This document shows positions 26,085 to 35,784 of a DNA stretch of 46,190 bases, piece by piece; the stretch's first letter is position 1; every line of letters begins with the position of its first letter. The notes under the pieces are model-generated. The model saw only the letters and a program-made list of their open reading frames with translations. It was not told where the DNA came from and did not search any database. The position numbers and the translations under genes are program-made. This DNA is from Bacillota bacterium (GTDB taxonomy: Bacteria > Bacillota > Limnochordia > DTU087), in the NCBI GenBank assembly GCA_012798695.1, contig JAAZMR010000021.1:1-46190 (forward strand), given 5' to 3'.

Positions 26085-26984
26085 TTAGGCGCCTCCTCCC
26101 ATTTCATAGTGTACCCAGTACTTTGATGATTTGAACTGCAAATAGGTAAATGCTGCGATGATAATAAACAAGAACCATGCCAAAGCTGAAGCATAGCCCA
26201 TTCTGAAGAAGGCAAATGCATTGTTGAACAAGTGGAGCATGTAGAAATAAGTTGATTCTACCGGTCCACCGCCAGTCATGATAAAGGCCTGTGTAAAGGT
26301 CTGCAAGGTTGAAATCAGCCCCATGACTGCAGTATAGAAAATGCTTGGTGTCAAAAGAGGTAACGTAATGTGTCGGAACATTGCCCACCCACTGGCTCCA
26401 TCAACCTTAGCCGCATCATAAAACTCGTTTGGTATATTTTTCAGACCGGCTAAATAGATGATCATGTTAGGTCCCGTAGCCCAGAGACTCATCAAGATCA
26501 GGGCCGGTTTAGACCAGGCCGGATCGCCTAACCACATCGGCCCATCTATCCCGATAAGGGAGAGGGCACTGTTGAGTAATCCGAACTGTGGCTGCAAAAT
26601 CCATAACCATAGAATCGAGTTAGCTACTGTCGGCACAATAGACGGAAAGTAAAAGAACGTCCTATAGAATCTTACACCACGAATGTCCTTATTGAGAGCC
26701 AGAGCTAGCAATAAGCTGACTATGATCGACAATGGTACCCCAAGTACCATATAGAAAGTGTTGCCAAGGGATTTCCAAACGGTTGGATCCCCAAAAAACA
26801 TGGTCTTGTAATTCTCCAGGCCGATAAATCTCAAAGCTCTCAGCCCATCGTAATCAGTGAAACTCAGAACTATAGAAGCTATAATCGGGCCAAGAGTCAG
26901 GCACAAGAAACCAATCAGCCAGGGTAGGATGAAAACATAGGCTGCTCTCTGCTCCGCTCTTTTCATCGGGCTTAATCTCGCCAC
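26085..26984 (-). CDS. Carbohydrate ABC transporter permease (MalF/UgpA family)
   Basis: This is the 299-residue permease partner with six transmembrane segments. The EAA loop is YDAAKVDGASGWAMF followed by I.LPLL. The start is GTG 26984 with GGGGGGAG 6 bases upstream. It lies between the solute-binding protein gene and the MalG-type permease in the order usual for CUT1 sugar importers. The 10-bp hairpin at 27008-27031 just upstream probably lowers its expression relative to the binding protein. Confidence 0.93.
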   Translation of the reverse strand: MARLSPMKRAEQRAAYVFILPWLIGFLCLTLGPIIASIVLSFTDYDGLRALRFIGLENYKTMFFGDPTVWKSLGNTFYMVLGVPLSIIVSLLLALALNKDIRGVRFYRTFFYFPSIVPTVANSILWLWILQPQFGLLNSALSLIGIDGPMWLGDPAWSKPALILMSLWATGPNMIIYLAGLKNIPNEFYDAAKVDGASGWAMFRHITLPLLTPSIFYTAVMGLISTLQTFTQAFIMTGGGPVESTYFYMLHLFNNAFAFFRMGYASALAWFLFIIIAAFTYLQFKSSKYWVHYEMGGGA

Positions 26985-27007
26985 AGGAAACTCCCCCCTT
27001 GGTTTAT

Positions 27008-27031
27008 GCCCCCGGGGAAAACCCCGGGGGC
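27008..27031 (-). terminator. Intercistronic hairpin between binding-protein and permease genes
   Basis: GCCCCCGGGG (27008-27017) pairs perfectly with 27022-27031 around AAAA. No T-run follows, so it is more likely a partial terminator or mRNA-stabilising hairpin that raises binding-protein over permease levels, as in other sugar operons. Confidence 0.7.
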
Positions 27032-27044
27032 GTTACGCAAGTGA

Positions 27045-28454
27045 CTACTGATCTGCTAGAAGCTTGTCTAAGGCCCGCTGTGCATTTTTCACAGCTAGGT
27101 CTAGGGCTTCTTGTGCTGTCATGGCATGGAAAATAGCGTTGTCAGTTGCCTTAAACTGCTCGGAATAGAGCTCAGCGGCAGCTAAAGTAATCGGACGATA
27201 CCTACTATACGCCATCATCGACTGAGCATAGTCCCAAGCTTCTCTTAGGTTGTCATTGGCTAGTAAGGGGAGGTACTGCTCTCTTCTCATCTCGTCAGCT
27301 GGCTTCAAACCGGTCATAGTCGGTACATAGGGAACATTAATCGACTTATTGTATTCATAATCTCCCTTGGCTTCAGCTGCAAAGCCATCGACACCGGTAA
27401 ACCATTTGACTACTTCCCAAGCTGCTTCGGCATTCTTGGCTCCCTTAGGAATTACCCAAGACCACCCACCTGACCAACTGATGAACTGCGGTTGGCCCTC
27501 AAACCGGCCTCGCTGTTCATATCTTTCTCTCGGCACAGGGATCGGCCCTACGCCGAAGTCGAGATCCGGGTTGTATCTTGCGATATCAGAAATGAACCAG
27601 TTGCCCTGAGCAAGCATTCCTACCTTGCCGGTCATGAAAGGATCCATTTGACCGGTCTGGAAGGAGGATGAAAACGCGGCTATCTTCTTAGCACCACCGA
27701 GTTCATCATAGAGCATGGTCAGATACTCTAGTGCTTCGGTCCACTCTGGGGTGTTCATGGTGATGGTTCTGCCATCTTCACTCAAGAGTTCTCCACCGTT
27801 TTGCCAACCCCAAAGATATAATCGACTATTGCCATACATGGGTATAAACCCTATGCTCTCATAGTTGCCGCGCTTGTCATACTTGGTCAGCTTCAAAGCA
27901 TAGTCTTTTAGCTCATCCCATGTATAGGGCTGGGTCTCCGGGTCAAAACCAGCATTGCGGAAGATATCCTTGTTCCAATAGAGAATGCGTACATCTGTGC
28001 CAAAGGGCATGGCATAGTAACTGCCATTGTACGTCGCTTCATTGATACATGCGGGGAAATACTGACTGAAGTCCAGATTGTCCTTTGCGATGAAATCATC
28101 TAGCGGAGTTAACACACCTCGTGCTGCATATCCAGCCACAACGAAGCGATCCATATAGTAAATATCAGGTGGATTGCCTGCTGCGACAGCTGTCATCAGT
28201 TTTTGCATGGTCTCTGGAGTAACTCCAATGCTGGCAGAAGTCCCAGCTCCACCGATGACTTGAGCTTGAGTCTTGATTTGAATATCTGAATGTGTACGGT
28301 TAAATTCCTCCACCATTTCTCTGCCGCCACCAGGAACGGCGTCATTAAGGCCCCACACTACTACCGTCGTCTTCTTCGCTTGGACTACACCAGTTCCCAA
28401 TACGAGAGCTACGAGCAACCAAAGAACCATAGACCGATACAGCTTACTCTTCAT
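27045..28454 (-). CDS. Extracellular sugar-binding protein of an ABC importer
   Basis: The 469-residue product has a type I signal peptide (about residues 8-26, ending VVQA). It then has the bacterial family-1 solute-binding fold starting KTTVVVWG and carrying AAWEVVKWFTG near the hinge, as in maltose- and multiple-sugar-binding proteins. No cysteine follows the signal peptide, so it is not a lipoprotein. That is unusual for a Gram-positive-type cell, where such proteins must be anchored, but normal for a cell with a periplasm. AAGGAG stands 9 bases before the ATG. It is preceded by the regulator gene and followed by two permeases. The sugar is unknown. Confidence 0.93.
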   Translation of the reverse strand: MKSKLYRSMVLWLLVALVLGTGVVQAKKTTVVVWGLNDAVPGGGREMVEEFNRTHSDIQIKTQAQVIGGAGTSASIGVTPETMQKLMTAVAAGNPPDIYYMDRFVVAGYAARGVLTPLDDFIAKDNLDFSQYFPACINEATYNGSYYAMPFGTDVRILYWNKDIFRNAGFDPETQPYTWDELKDYALKLTKYDKRGNYESIGFIPMYGNSRLYLWGWQNGGELLSEDGRTITMNTPEWTEALEYLTMLYDELGGAKKIAAFSSSFQTGQMDPFMTGKVGMLAQGNWFISDIARYNPDLDFGVGPIPVPRERYEQRGRFEGQPQFISWSGGWSWVIPKGAKNAEAAWEVVKWFTGVDGFAAEAKGDYEYNKSINVPYVPTMTGLKPADEMRREQYLPLLANDNLREAWDYAQSMMAYSRYRPITLAAAELYSEQFKATDNAIFHAMTAQEALDLAVKNAQRALDKLLADQ

Positions 28455-28526
28455 CGATTCTTGCTCCTTTCTGTCCCTTGACGGTATAGACCTAGGTTAA
28501 CCTCTGCGTGATTCGGTCGACATCTC

Positions 28527-29663
28527 TTAGACGGCTCGCACCACCCCCCCAGACATATCCATCCCATTGTTCACCGTTGTATGACTTACTACCAGTTTAG
28601 GCGCAAGCCGCAGTTGTCTCCCTTGAGGGCGTTCGTGCTCAATCTGCTCAAATAAGAAGTCAATTGCGGCCGCTCCGATCTGCCTGAGTTGTTGCTTAAC
28701 TGTGACGAGTTTGAGCCCTTCTACAAAACAGGAATCCAACTCATCAAAACCGGCCAAGGTGAAGTTGGCAGGTAGACTCAGCGATTTGCTTGCTATGTAT
28801 CTTAAGATCGCTACTGTGGTATTGGAGTTGATCGAAAAGACCGCAGTAGGCGGGTTGGGATTCTCAAATAGCTCGTCCAGGATATGGTGAATACTTTCTG
28901 CTAAGGCCGTCCTGGTTGCATACCCGATCAACTGCTGATCTATCGGAAGCTCATATGTATTGAGTGCCGCCATATAGCCCTGCATTTTCTCGGTGACAGT
29001 AGTACTATCACTGCCAGCCCTGGTGATATGTGCTATGCGGCGATGGCCATTCTGAATCAGCATTTCTATGGCATCATAAGTGCCTTGAAAGTTTTCTGTA
29101 CCAACATAGTCAGTAACTAACCCAGGAACATATCTATCCACAAGCACAAAGGGAACATCCATAGTGAGCAAACCTTCGATGAGATTCTTGCTAAAGTCTG
29201 AACCCAAATGCCAGACAACCATGCCTTCTACATTGTTGTCCATCAATTGCTCCAGCTGGCGCCTCTCCTCATCGGGATCCTCATCCGCATAGGCCAGTAT
29301 TAGCTGATAGCCCCTCTTCTGCAGCCCCTCGAGGAATCCCCGGATGAGCTGGAAACAGAAGTAGTCTCTGGGGCCGGCTGGCAATAGTGCGCCAATCAGC
29401 TTGCTGCCAACGATCCTGGTCCGCTCTCGGTAACTAGTGACAAAGGTACCATGACGAGGCCGCCTATAGAGTAGGCCCTCACCGACCAAATCGTCAATGG
29501 CCCTCTTAACCGTAATTGTGCTGACAGACAAAAGCTCAACCAGTTCCTTCTCGGTTGGCAGCTGTTCGCCTGGCTTATATCGGCCAGTTACGATCTCGTA
29601 CTTGATCGCCTCTCTAATCTGTGCATATAGAGGTTTGTCACTAGTAGGATCAATGGTAATCAT
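28527..29663 (-). CDS. GntR/LacI-type transcriptional regulator (AraR-like)
   Basis: Residues about 8-78 form a GntR winged helix (PLYAQIREAIKYEI, then LPTEKELVELLSVS, TVKRAIDDL and RPRHGTFV). Residues about 90-365 form a LacI-type periplasmic-binding effector domain (IGALLP, VDRYVPG, GFDELD). This fusion is the architecture of AraR, the arabinose repressor of Bacillus. It is the first gene of the sugar-importer operon, which it most likely represses until the inducer sugar binds. The inducer may be arabinose or another pentose, but sequence alone does not decide. A good promoter lies 30 bp upstream. Confidence 0.9.
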   Translation of the reverse strand: MITIDPTSDKPLYAQIREAIKYEIVTGRYKPGEQLPTEKELVELLSVSTITVKRAIDDLVGEGLLYRRPRHGTFVTSYRERTRIVGSKLIGALLPAGPRDYFCFQLIRGFLEGLQKRGYQLILAYADEDPDEERRQLEQLMDNNVEGMVVWHLGSDFSKNLIEGLLTMDVPFVLVDRYVPGLVTDYVGTENFQGTYDAIEMLIQNGHRRIAHITRAGSDSTTVTEKMQGYMAALNTYELPIDQQLIGYATRTALAESIHHILDELFENPNPPTAVFSINSNTTVAILRYIASKSLSLPANFTLAGFDELDSCFVEGLKLVTVKQQLRQIGAAAIDFLFEQIEHERPQGRQLRLAPKLVVSHTTVNNGMDMSGGVVRAV

Positions 29664-29692
29664 GAGAAGTCATCCCTCTCTTCCCCATATTT

Positions 29693-29722
29693 ATTATAAT
29701 CAATATCGTAAACTCTCGTCAA
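29693..29722 (-). promoter_or_regulatory. Sigma-A type promoter of the regulator and sugar operon
   Basis: On the minus strand TTGACG (29722-29717) and TATAAT (29698-29693) are separated by 18 bases. Transcription would start about 22 bp before the regulator ATG. AT-rich sequence around the -10 could hold an operator for autoregulation; this is inference. Confidence 0.8.
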
Positions 29723-29805
29723 CTACTATTTCACGATTCGGTGAGTGGAAATCATGTTTCCATACCGGTAGCAGATTAATCCCCGCAGATGGGAGATTGG
29801 ATATC

Positions 29806-29845
29806 AAAAGGCCCCATGCAGCGCTCTTAATGCTGTGGGGCCTTT
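29806..29845 (-). terminator. Terminator after the RbsD/FucU gene
   Basis: AAAGGCCCCA (29807-29816) pairs with TGGGGCCTTT (29836-29845), extended inside by GCAGC/GCTG. On the minus strand it ends GGGGCCTTTTGAT. It marks the end of the HAD-to-RbsD gene run and separates it from the regulator operon. Confidence 0.85.
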
Positions 29846-29908
29846 ACTATCCAGGCACTATTCAAGCAAGATCGGTTCGGCTAGTCTACCCCTATGCCGC
29901 TACTGCCA

Positions 29909-30337
29909 CTATCCCTTCGCTGGAGCTACTACACCAATGGTGAGGAGTATATTGGCAAACACTCTCTGCTCTCCTGTGGCAATAACCAAGGCAGTATCCT
30001 GGCCTCGCGCCGCTGCATAGAACTCAAACCGACCTAGTCCCTGCAGCGGAACCTGCTTACCTAGAACGTCCCGAAACTCCGCGAAAATGGGCGGTTCTGG
30101 ACCGTCCGGAGGAACCATCACATGGGCAGCTTCTACTGGAATAGCGGTAAGCACTACCTTCAACACATCCGTAGCCAGGGGTATCCCTGGGGTTAGGTTC
30201 AAGTACACTCTATGGGCAGCGGGATTAGCCCCCGTAGAGAATGGGTAGTTCCCATCGGCAATCAATACCCGAGAGCCATGGCCTGCTTGAGCGAGGCTCT
30301 GTAATATCTCAGGGTGAGTTAAAGCACTGCGTAACAC
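29909..30337 (-). CDS. RbsD/FucU family sugar mutarotase
   Basis: The product is 142 residues long. RbsD and FucU convert between ring forms of ribose or fucose (pyranase/mutarotase) before phosphorylation. The conserved AGHGSRVLIADGNYP (residues about 18-32), with the catalytic His20, and the C-terminal E.R.FAN.LL segment are present. The sequence looks closer to FucU, but the sugar is not certain. The start is GTG 30337 with GAAGGGAG 8 bases upstream. It is the last gene of a minus-strand run after the MOFRL kinase. Confidence 0.85.
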   Translation of the reverse strand: MLRSALTHPEILQSLAQAGHGSRVLIADGNYPFSTGANPAAHRVYLNLTPGIPLATDVLKVVLTAIPVEAAHVMVPPDGPEPPIFAEFRDVLGKQVPLQGLGRFEFYAAARGQDTALVIATGEQRVFANILLTIGVVAPAKG

Positions 30338-30406
30338 TCAAATCTCTCCCTTCTTTGCCTGGAGGCCTGACTGCCTGCAATAGGCCTATCTGCTCCGCAG
30401 ATCTTG

Positions 30407-31771
30407 CTATGCTGTAGTCTTAGGCCCAATTAGTACCACATCGATATCATTGACATTGGTGTGGCTTTCAAACTCCAGGGAATCCCCCAAACTGTCAAAG
30501 TAGATCTCCGCTTCATGCTTATCTAAATGCCACTTGGCATCAAGCTCGGTGCGGTGCACAGTTCTACAGTCAGCGATAGCCCCGGATTTACCCTGGCCAT
30601 CTTCTCCGTCACTATCGGCTCCGGCAACAACTATGTTCTCCCGGTTGGCTATCTCAATCGCAGAGCCTAAGACAAACTCGCGGTTAGGTCCAAAGCCGTC
30701 CCGCTCCTCCCAACGAAACGTCACCGTCATTTCCCCACCAATGATCAAGGCTGCCGGTGGAGTTATGGGCCGCTGGGTGTCTTGAATCTCTTTGGCAATA
30801 CCCATGATACACTTGGCGATGTATTTAGCCTCTCCGGTGTTTTGGCTAGTTAGGATCATGGTATTAAACCCGGCCTGTTTGGCCACCTTCTCTGCTGCCT
30901 CCAGAGCTCCCATACTGTTACCGATCAGGTAGTTGTGTACATTGGCAGGCAGTTCCCGCGGAGGCTCCATCTCCGGATGGGATAGACCCTTCTCCAAATG
31001 CTTCTGAATCGAAACCGGCATCTCTTCCCATATGCCATACTGTTTGGCTAAGCGAATGGCATCGGCAAAGGTAGTCTGATCCTTATAGGTCGGACCGGAA
31101 GCGATCACACTCAGATCATCACCAACTACATCAGAGAGAATGAGGGAGACCACTGTGGCCCCCTGCTCTGAGCAAAGATGACCGAAGCGTCCACCCTTCA
31201 CTGCAGAAACATGCTTTCTGATGGTATTGATATCGTATATGTTGGCACCACAGTGCATGAGCAGCTCATTCATGCGAAAGAGCTCATCTATACTTATGCC
31301 TTCCGGAGGCACCGAGAAAAGAGCTGAGCCTCCACCCGTAATCAGGAAAAATACCAAGGTACGGCTCTTGGGATCCAGAGCATTGATCTCATCGAGGATC
31401 TTGCTGCTGTACTCCACATTCTCTCGACGGGGCTCGGGATGATAAGCCTGATACACCGGAATCGATTTGACTTCCACATCCCCGATCTCGTCACCTTTCT
31501 TGGTGATCACCAAACCGCCATCACATTCCACGATTTGCTCCAAGGCCGAAGCCATGGGCGCGGCTGCTTTACCTATGCCGAAGACAAGGACCTTATCATA
31601 ATCAGCTAAATCAAAGGTGTCACCACGCACAGTGAGGACATTATCTCTAAGTTGCACACTATCTAGTACTGCCTGAGTGGGATCGGCTGCTCTGACCCCT
31701 GCCATGATCATTTCTTGCGCGATTTCTCTGTATTTTTCGTAGACCATGCAATATATGCCCTTAGAACACAA
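30407..31771 (-). CDS. Glycerate 2-kinase (DUF4147/MOFRL family)
   Basis: The enzyme phosphorylates D-glycerate to 2-phosphoglycerate, feeding sugar-acid carbon into glycolysis. It has an N-terminal DUF4147 domain (about 20-260), with the phosphate loop VLVFGIGKAAAPMA and the FFLITGGGSALF segment, and a C-terminal MOFRL domain (about 330-454) with GGEMTV and GADSDGEDG. A TTG at 31771 lies 5 bases after AGGAGG; ATG 31747 (MVYEKYREIAQ) is the alternative and resembles family starts more, with a weak ribosome site. It lies 37 bp after the alpha-mannosidase gene. Confidence 0.9.
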   Translation of the reverse strand: MCSKGIYCMVYEKYREIAQEMIMAGVRAADPTQAVLDSVQLRDNVLTVRGDTFDLADYDKVLVFGIGKAAAPMASALEQIVECDGGLVITKKGDEIGDVEVKSIPVYQAYHPEPRRENVEYSSKILDEINALDPKSRTLVFFLITGGGSALFSVPPEGISIDELFRMNELLMHCGANIYDINTIRKHVSAVKGGRFGHLCSEQGATVVSLILSDVVGDDLSVIASGPTYKDQTTFADAIRLAKQYGIWEEMPVSIQKHLEKGLSHPEMEPPRELPANVHNYLIGNSMGALEAAEKVAKQAGFNTMILTSQNTGEAKYIAKCIMGIAKEIQDTQRPITPPAALIIGGEMTVTFRWEERDGFGPNREFVLGSAIEIANRENIVVAGADSDGEDGQGKSGAIADCRTVHRTELDAKWHLDKHEAEIYFDSLGDSLEFESHTNVNDIDVVLIGPKTTA

Positions 31772-31808
31772 GGGCTCCTCCTCTCTTGAATCTGGTAATC
31801 AACACACC

Positions 31809-34800
31809 TTATCCATCTAGGGAAGCCTTGATGGTATGGATCTCATAAGGTGTAAAAGACAGCTCGTCAGCTATGGTCTCCCCGAGGGGGCGTTCCATCA
31901 AATCAGTGGTGGATAGATCCTTCACCGGTAGATTGGGTGCTATGTTGGCCTTGACTTCACCACCACCGTATTCGTAAAAGCGAAGGATGAGAGCATCACT
32001 ATCCTCAGCTTTTTTCACCGTCTCCAAGACAATTCCTTCACCCAAATCATCTACCAGACCAAAGACTCGCGGCAACCGACCCGTACCGGCATCTGCCGCC
32101 GGCACTGCCCACAGAGGATTATTCAAGGCATAGGCCTCGGGGACAGTCTGGCCTTTATACCAATCATCAGTGTGAGGATAGAGACTATAGGTGAAACGGT
32201 GCAGCCCCTGGTCGGCATTGGGATCAGGCATGATCCCGGCTTTGATTAGGGTCAACCTGATTACGTTGTCCTTAATATCGTGACCGTATTTGCAGTCATT
32301 CAAAAGGCTTACACCATAGTCTCTCTGGGATAGGTCTGCCCACTTATGGCCCACCACCTCAAACCGGGCCCAATCCCAGCTAGTATTCCAATGAGTGGGC
32401 CTTTCTACGTTACCGAACTGAATATCATAGGTGGCCTTGCTGGTATATATATCGACTGGGAAAGCTGCTTTGAGTAAAGTCTGGTGCTCATGCCAGTCAA
32501 CTTCTGTTTCGAAATCGATGCGCGGAATGCGCCGGTAAAGAATCAACTTCTGGCTGATAGTGGAATCCATGAACCGCCACTTGAGGCCTACTACCGCCTT
32601 CTCGGGGCCATTCTCTAAGACCTTGGCCGTTCTTAGATCCGTAATCTCCCACGATTTCTCCTGGTAGAAAATATCAATATCCCAAGCATCCCAGTTTACC
32701 GGCTTATCCTCAAAAGCAATGAGGGAATTGCCAACCATGCCGGGGGCCAAGATCTCTCGCTGATTAGCTTTATCGAAAATCCGGCATAGTCGGCCGTTTT
32801 CGTCTATGTTAATCAGGAAGAAGTCATTTTCCATACTACTGGTGGTAATCGCCATGGTAGGTCTGGGCATATCCGCTTTTTCCACCTTCAGCACTTTATA
32901 TCCCTTGGCAGGAACATTCTCCACCCAAAATGCGGCTTTAACCTCTCCTTCCACTTCGGTTTTTTGAATGGCCGACCTGTCTCCATCATCATCGATGGCA
33001 ATAGCTCCATCCAGATCGTCTCGCCAGGGCGCCAAAACCAAATCACTTCTCTCCCAGGAAAGAGGGTTAAAGACTACCAGCTCACCAGCAGCGACATCCA
33101 TCTGAGAGATGAGGGCTTGGGAGGCCTCCTGCAAGACATTCTTGCCAAGATACTTTACCTCAGTATACTGTTTCTGGCTATCTTCATACACCGGTCCTAT
33201 AGATGACCCAGGGATAATGTCATGGAATTGATTGACTAACACTAACTCCCATGCCTGGTTAATCTCTGCCTGTGGGTAGCTAAACTCGGGCACCAGAGCA
33301 TGGGCCAAACTGCTGTAGAGTTCGGCGTTACCCAAAAGAAACTCCGATTTGCGGTTAGCCCTCTTCTGTTTGCCTTGAGAGGTATATGTCCCCCGATGCA
33401 TCTCTAAGTAAAGCTCTCCATGCCAGATGGGCAGTTTTGGATCACCAGATACAGCCGCATCTAGTTCTTCAAAGAACTCTCCCGCTTTGCCGGGTCGAAA
33501 CTCTGGCATGAAGTTGAGCTGCTGTATGGCTCTGGCGTTTTCCAACATCTCCTTGGTCACGCCACCACCGCCATCACCCCAGCCATAAGCCGAGAGCAGC
33601 AGATCATTGATATCTTTTTGCTGATAGTTGTTCCAGGCACTCAATACTACATCGGCATCAGTAAACCCATTATAGGTGTAAGCTCTGTCCTCTGGGCGAT
33701 TCTTCGTAGTCATATAATGGGTTAGAACCTCGCTGCCGTCGATACCTCGCCATCGGAATGTATCATAGGGGAAGCGATTGAACTGACTCCAACTGATCTT
33801 GATGGTCATGAAGTAGTCTAAACCGCTCTTCTTGATAATCTGGGGTAAGGCCCAGGAATAGCCAAAAACGTCAGGCAGCCACAGGACATTGGACTTGGCA
33901 CCAAACTCTCTTTCAAAAAAGCGAGTACCAAATAGAAATTGACGCACCAGCGATTCACCGGAAGGTACATTGCAGTCCGCCTCTACCCACATACCGCCAT
34001 TGACTTCCCAATTGCCTGCAGCTACTTGCTTCTTGATCTGAGCATAGATCTCGGGATAATCTTCTTTTACATATTTGTATAACTGAGCCTGGCTCTGGAT
34101 AAAGACAAATTCCGGGTAATCCTCCATGAGCCGCAGGGCAGTACTAAAGGTACGACTGCATTTTTCTCGGGTATGCAAGAGCCGCCACAGCCAAGCAACA
34201 TCGATATGGGAATGTCCCACACCCACCACCACCGGCCGCAAATCACTAGCCGGGATAGTGGCAAGGTTTTCCTTTAACCCCGCTAAGGCCCTGGCAACTG
34301 ATGCATAGAAAATAGGCGACCCTGGCTTGCGGTAATCGACCTCCTGCAAGGCCAGCTCAAGAAATCGGGCCACCTTGACAAAAACCGGGTCGTTCTCATC
34401 CAAGGTTAAGGCTGCCTGAAATGTATTGCGGAGTAGATAATAGAGCTCCTCTGCTGCTGGATTGATCTTGACCAGCTTGGCCTGGCTGAAAGCACCTTCC
34501 CTTTGATTTAGCCCTGTAAAGGCTTTGATCGCCAGATCCAGCTTCTTGCCTCCTTGGCGGTACTGTGCAGGCAGCTCTACCTCCTGATGCCGGGTATCTA
34601 GCCCCTGTAAGGGCTCACCATCTACATAGAGCAAAGCCTCGGAAGCAGTTGCCTCCCACTCCCCCTCCCGACCAAAGAAAAAATAGAGGGCGATCTGATC
34701 TCCTGCCCACTCAACAGGAATGGTACAGTTCGCAAAAAACCAACGCCATTCATCGGGGCCGCCCCAACTATCTCCTATTTGAAACGGCCTTAGCTCTTGA

Positions 34801-34943
34801 GGGCTAAAAGCGGGAATGCAGCGCTCATCCCAAGCGCCATTAGCTATCTTCCAGTCCGTAATCGGAATACTATCCTCATATATGAACCGGGGAAATTCTT
34901 GGATGCGGTTACGAATTTTTTCCTCCCACATAGGGGTAGGCAT
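31809..34943 (-). CDS. GH38 alpha-mannosidase
   Basis: This retaining alpha-mannosidase has 1044 residues. HSHIDVAWLW at 244-253 gives the zinc ligands His and Asp, EADCNVPSGES at 321-331 is the conserved substrate loop, and Asp358 in LPDVFGYS is the nucleophile. The N-terminal 230 residues form the beta-rich domain of long GH38 enzymes, and the C-terminal half forms the beta-sandwiches. No signal peptide, so it is cytoplasmic and works on imported manno-oligosaccharides or glycan pieces. GGAGGTG lies 7-8 bases before the ATG. The operon context is the MOFRL kinase and mutarotase downstream and the prepilin peptidase upstream. Confidence 0.95.
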   Translation of the reverse strand: MPTPMWEEKIRNRIQEFPRFIYEDSIPITDWKIANGAWDERCIPAFSPQELRPFQIGDSWGGPDEWRWFFANCTIPVEWAGDQIALYFFFGREGEWEATASEALLYVDGEPLQGLDTRHQEVELPAQYRQGGKKLDLAIKAFTGLNQREGAFSQAKLVKINPAAEELYYLLRNTFQAALTLDENDPVFVKVARFLELALQEVDYRKPGSPIFYASVARALAGLKENLATIPASDLRPVVVGVGHSHIDVAWLWRLLHTREKCSRTFSTALRLMEDYPEFVFIQSQAQLYKYVKEDYPEIYAQIKKQVAAGNWEVNGGMWVEADCNVPSGESLVRQFLFGTRFFEREFGAKSNVLWLPDVFGYSWALPQIIKKSGLDYFMTIKISWSQFNRFPYDTFRWRGIDGSEVLTHYMTTKNRPEDRAYTYNGFTDADVVLSAWNNYQQKDINDLLLSAYGWGDGGGGVTKEMLENARAIQQLNFMPEFRPGKAGEFFEELDAAVSGDPKLPIWHGELYLEMHRGTYTSQGKQKRANRKSEFLLGNAELYSSLAHALVPEFSYPQAEINQAWELVLVNQFHDIIPGSSIGPVYEDSQKQYTEVKYLGKNVLQEASQALISQMDVAAGELVVFNPLSWERSDLVLAPWRDDLDGAIAIDDDGDRSAIQKTEVEGEVKAAFWVENVPAKGYKVLKVEKADMPRPTMAITTSSMENDFFLINIDENGRLCRIFDKANQREILAPGMVGNSLIAFEDKPVNWDAWDIDIFYQEKSWEITDLRTAKVLENGPEKAVVGLKWRFMDSTISQKLILYRRIPRIDFETEVDWHEHQTLLKAAFPVDIYTSKATYDIQFGNVERPTHWNTSWDWARFEVVGHKWADLSQRDYGVSLLNDCKYGHDIKDNVIRLTLIKAGIMPDPNADQGLHRFTYSLYPHTDDWYKGQTVPEAYALNNPLWAVPAADAGTGRLPRVFGLVDDLGEGIVLETVKKAEDSDALILRFYEYGGGEVKANIAPNLPVKDLSTTDLMERPLGETIADELSFTPYEIHTIKASLDG

Positions 34944-35017
34944 ATATGTACACCTCCATCAAAATTGCCGATGCTTTCCTACCTTACAACTCTATCTTTT
35001 TTCCACACTCACGGTTT

Positions 35018-35737
35018 TTATCCTGTCACTATAACGAGGGATGCCAATAAAGCACCAGTGATCAGAAACGGGCCATAGGGAATCATATCTTTTCTTCCCC
35101 TGATCCGAAAGGCTAGCAGCAAAAGGCCGACAATACCGCCCAGGATAACTCCAATAGTCAGAGAAATCAACATCAGGCGAAGGCCCAGAAAAGCTCCGAC
35201 CATGGCCTGAAGCTTCGCATCACCCATGCCTAGTCCTCCTCGAGTGACTATCGCTGCAACAAAGAGCAGGCCACCACCTGTCAGAGCCCCGATTATCGCT
35301 GATTTAAGCTGTCCTAGGCCAGCCGACAGCAGTAGACCTATCCCAATACCCGGCAGAGTTAGCATATTGGGCAGGCGATGATGCTTTAGATCGATGAAAA
35401 ACAGTGGGATTAGCAGCAACACAAAGCTCAAGAGGCGCAGGACGTCGACAGTGCTCTGGCCTCGCATAAAGGCCAAGACACAGAGAATACCGGCAGCTAA
35501 CTCAACCAAGATATAGCGTAGAGGTACGTGATCACCGCAATAGTGGCACCTACCTCGGGAGAATAGCATTCCCCAAAGGCTGAGCCTCTCTAGCCCTTGC
35601 CAAGGGTGACCACAGTGAGGGCAGATTGGTTGCGGCCCACCACTTGCTTGCTCCTGTGGCCACCAGGAAATAAAGCTGTTTAACATGCTGCCCAGCAAAA
35701 CCCCCAAGACAAAAATACCGATCTTAATCCAACCCAC
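35018..35737 (-). CDS. Prepilin peptidase (A24 family, leader peptidase/N-methyltransferase)
   Basis: This polytopic membrane protein has 239 residues. It keeps the two CxxC pairs of the N-terminal zinc region (CPHC and CHYC) and the two catalytic Asp residues, in IDLKHHRLPN and in GLGMGDAK. It cleaves and often N-methylates type IV pilin or type II secretion pseudopilin precursors. No pilin, ATPase or other pilus gene is near, so it serves substrates encoded elsewhere. The start is GTG 35737 with GGGGGAAGG upstream. It sits between the PfkB kinase and the alpha-mannosidase, on the same strand. Confidence 0.9.
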   Translation of the reverse strand: MGWIKIGIFVLGVLLGSMLNSFISWWPQEQASGGPQPICPHCGHPWQGLERLSLWGMLFSRGRCHYCGDHVPLRYILVELAAGILCVLAFMRGQSTVDVLRLLSFVLLLIPLFFIDLKHHRLPNMLTLPGIGIGLLLSAGLGQLKSAIIGALTGGGLLFVAAIVTRGGLGMGDAKLQAMVGAFLGLRLMLISLTIGVILGGIVGLLLLAFRIRGRKDMIPYGPFLITGALLASLVIVTG

Positions 35738-35784
35738 GGCCCTTCCCCCTTTGTGATGCTATTTGGATGACCTAATCAATGGCG

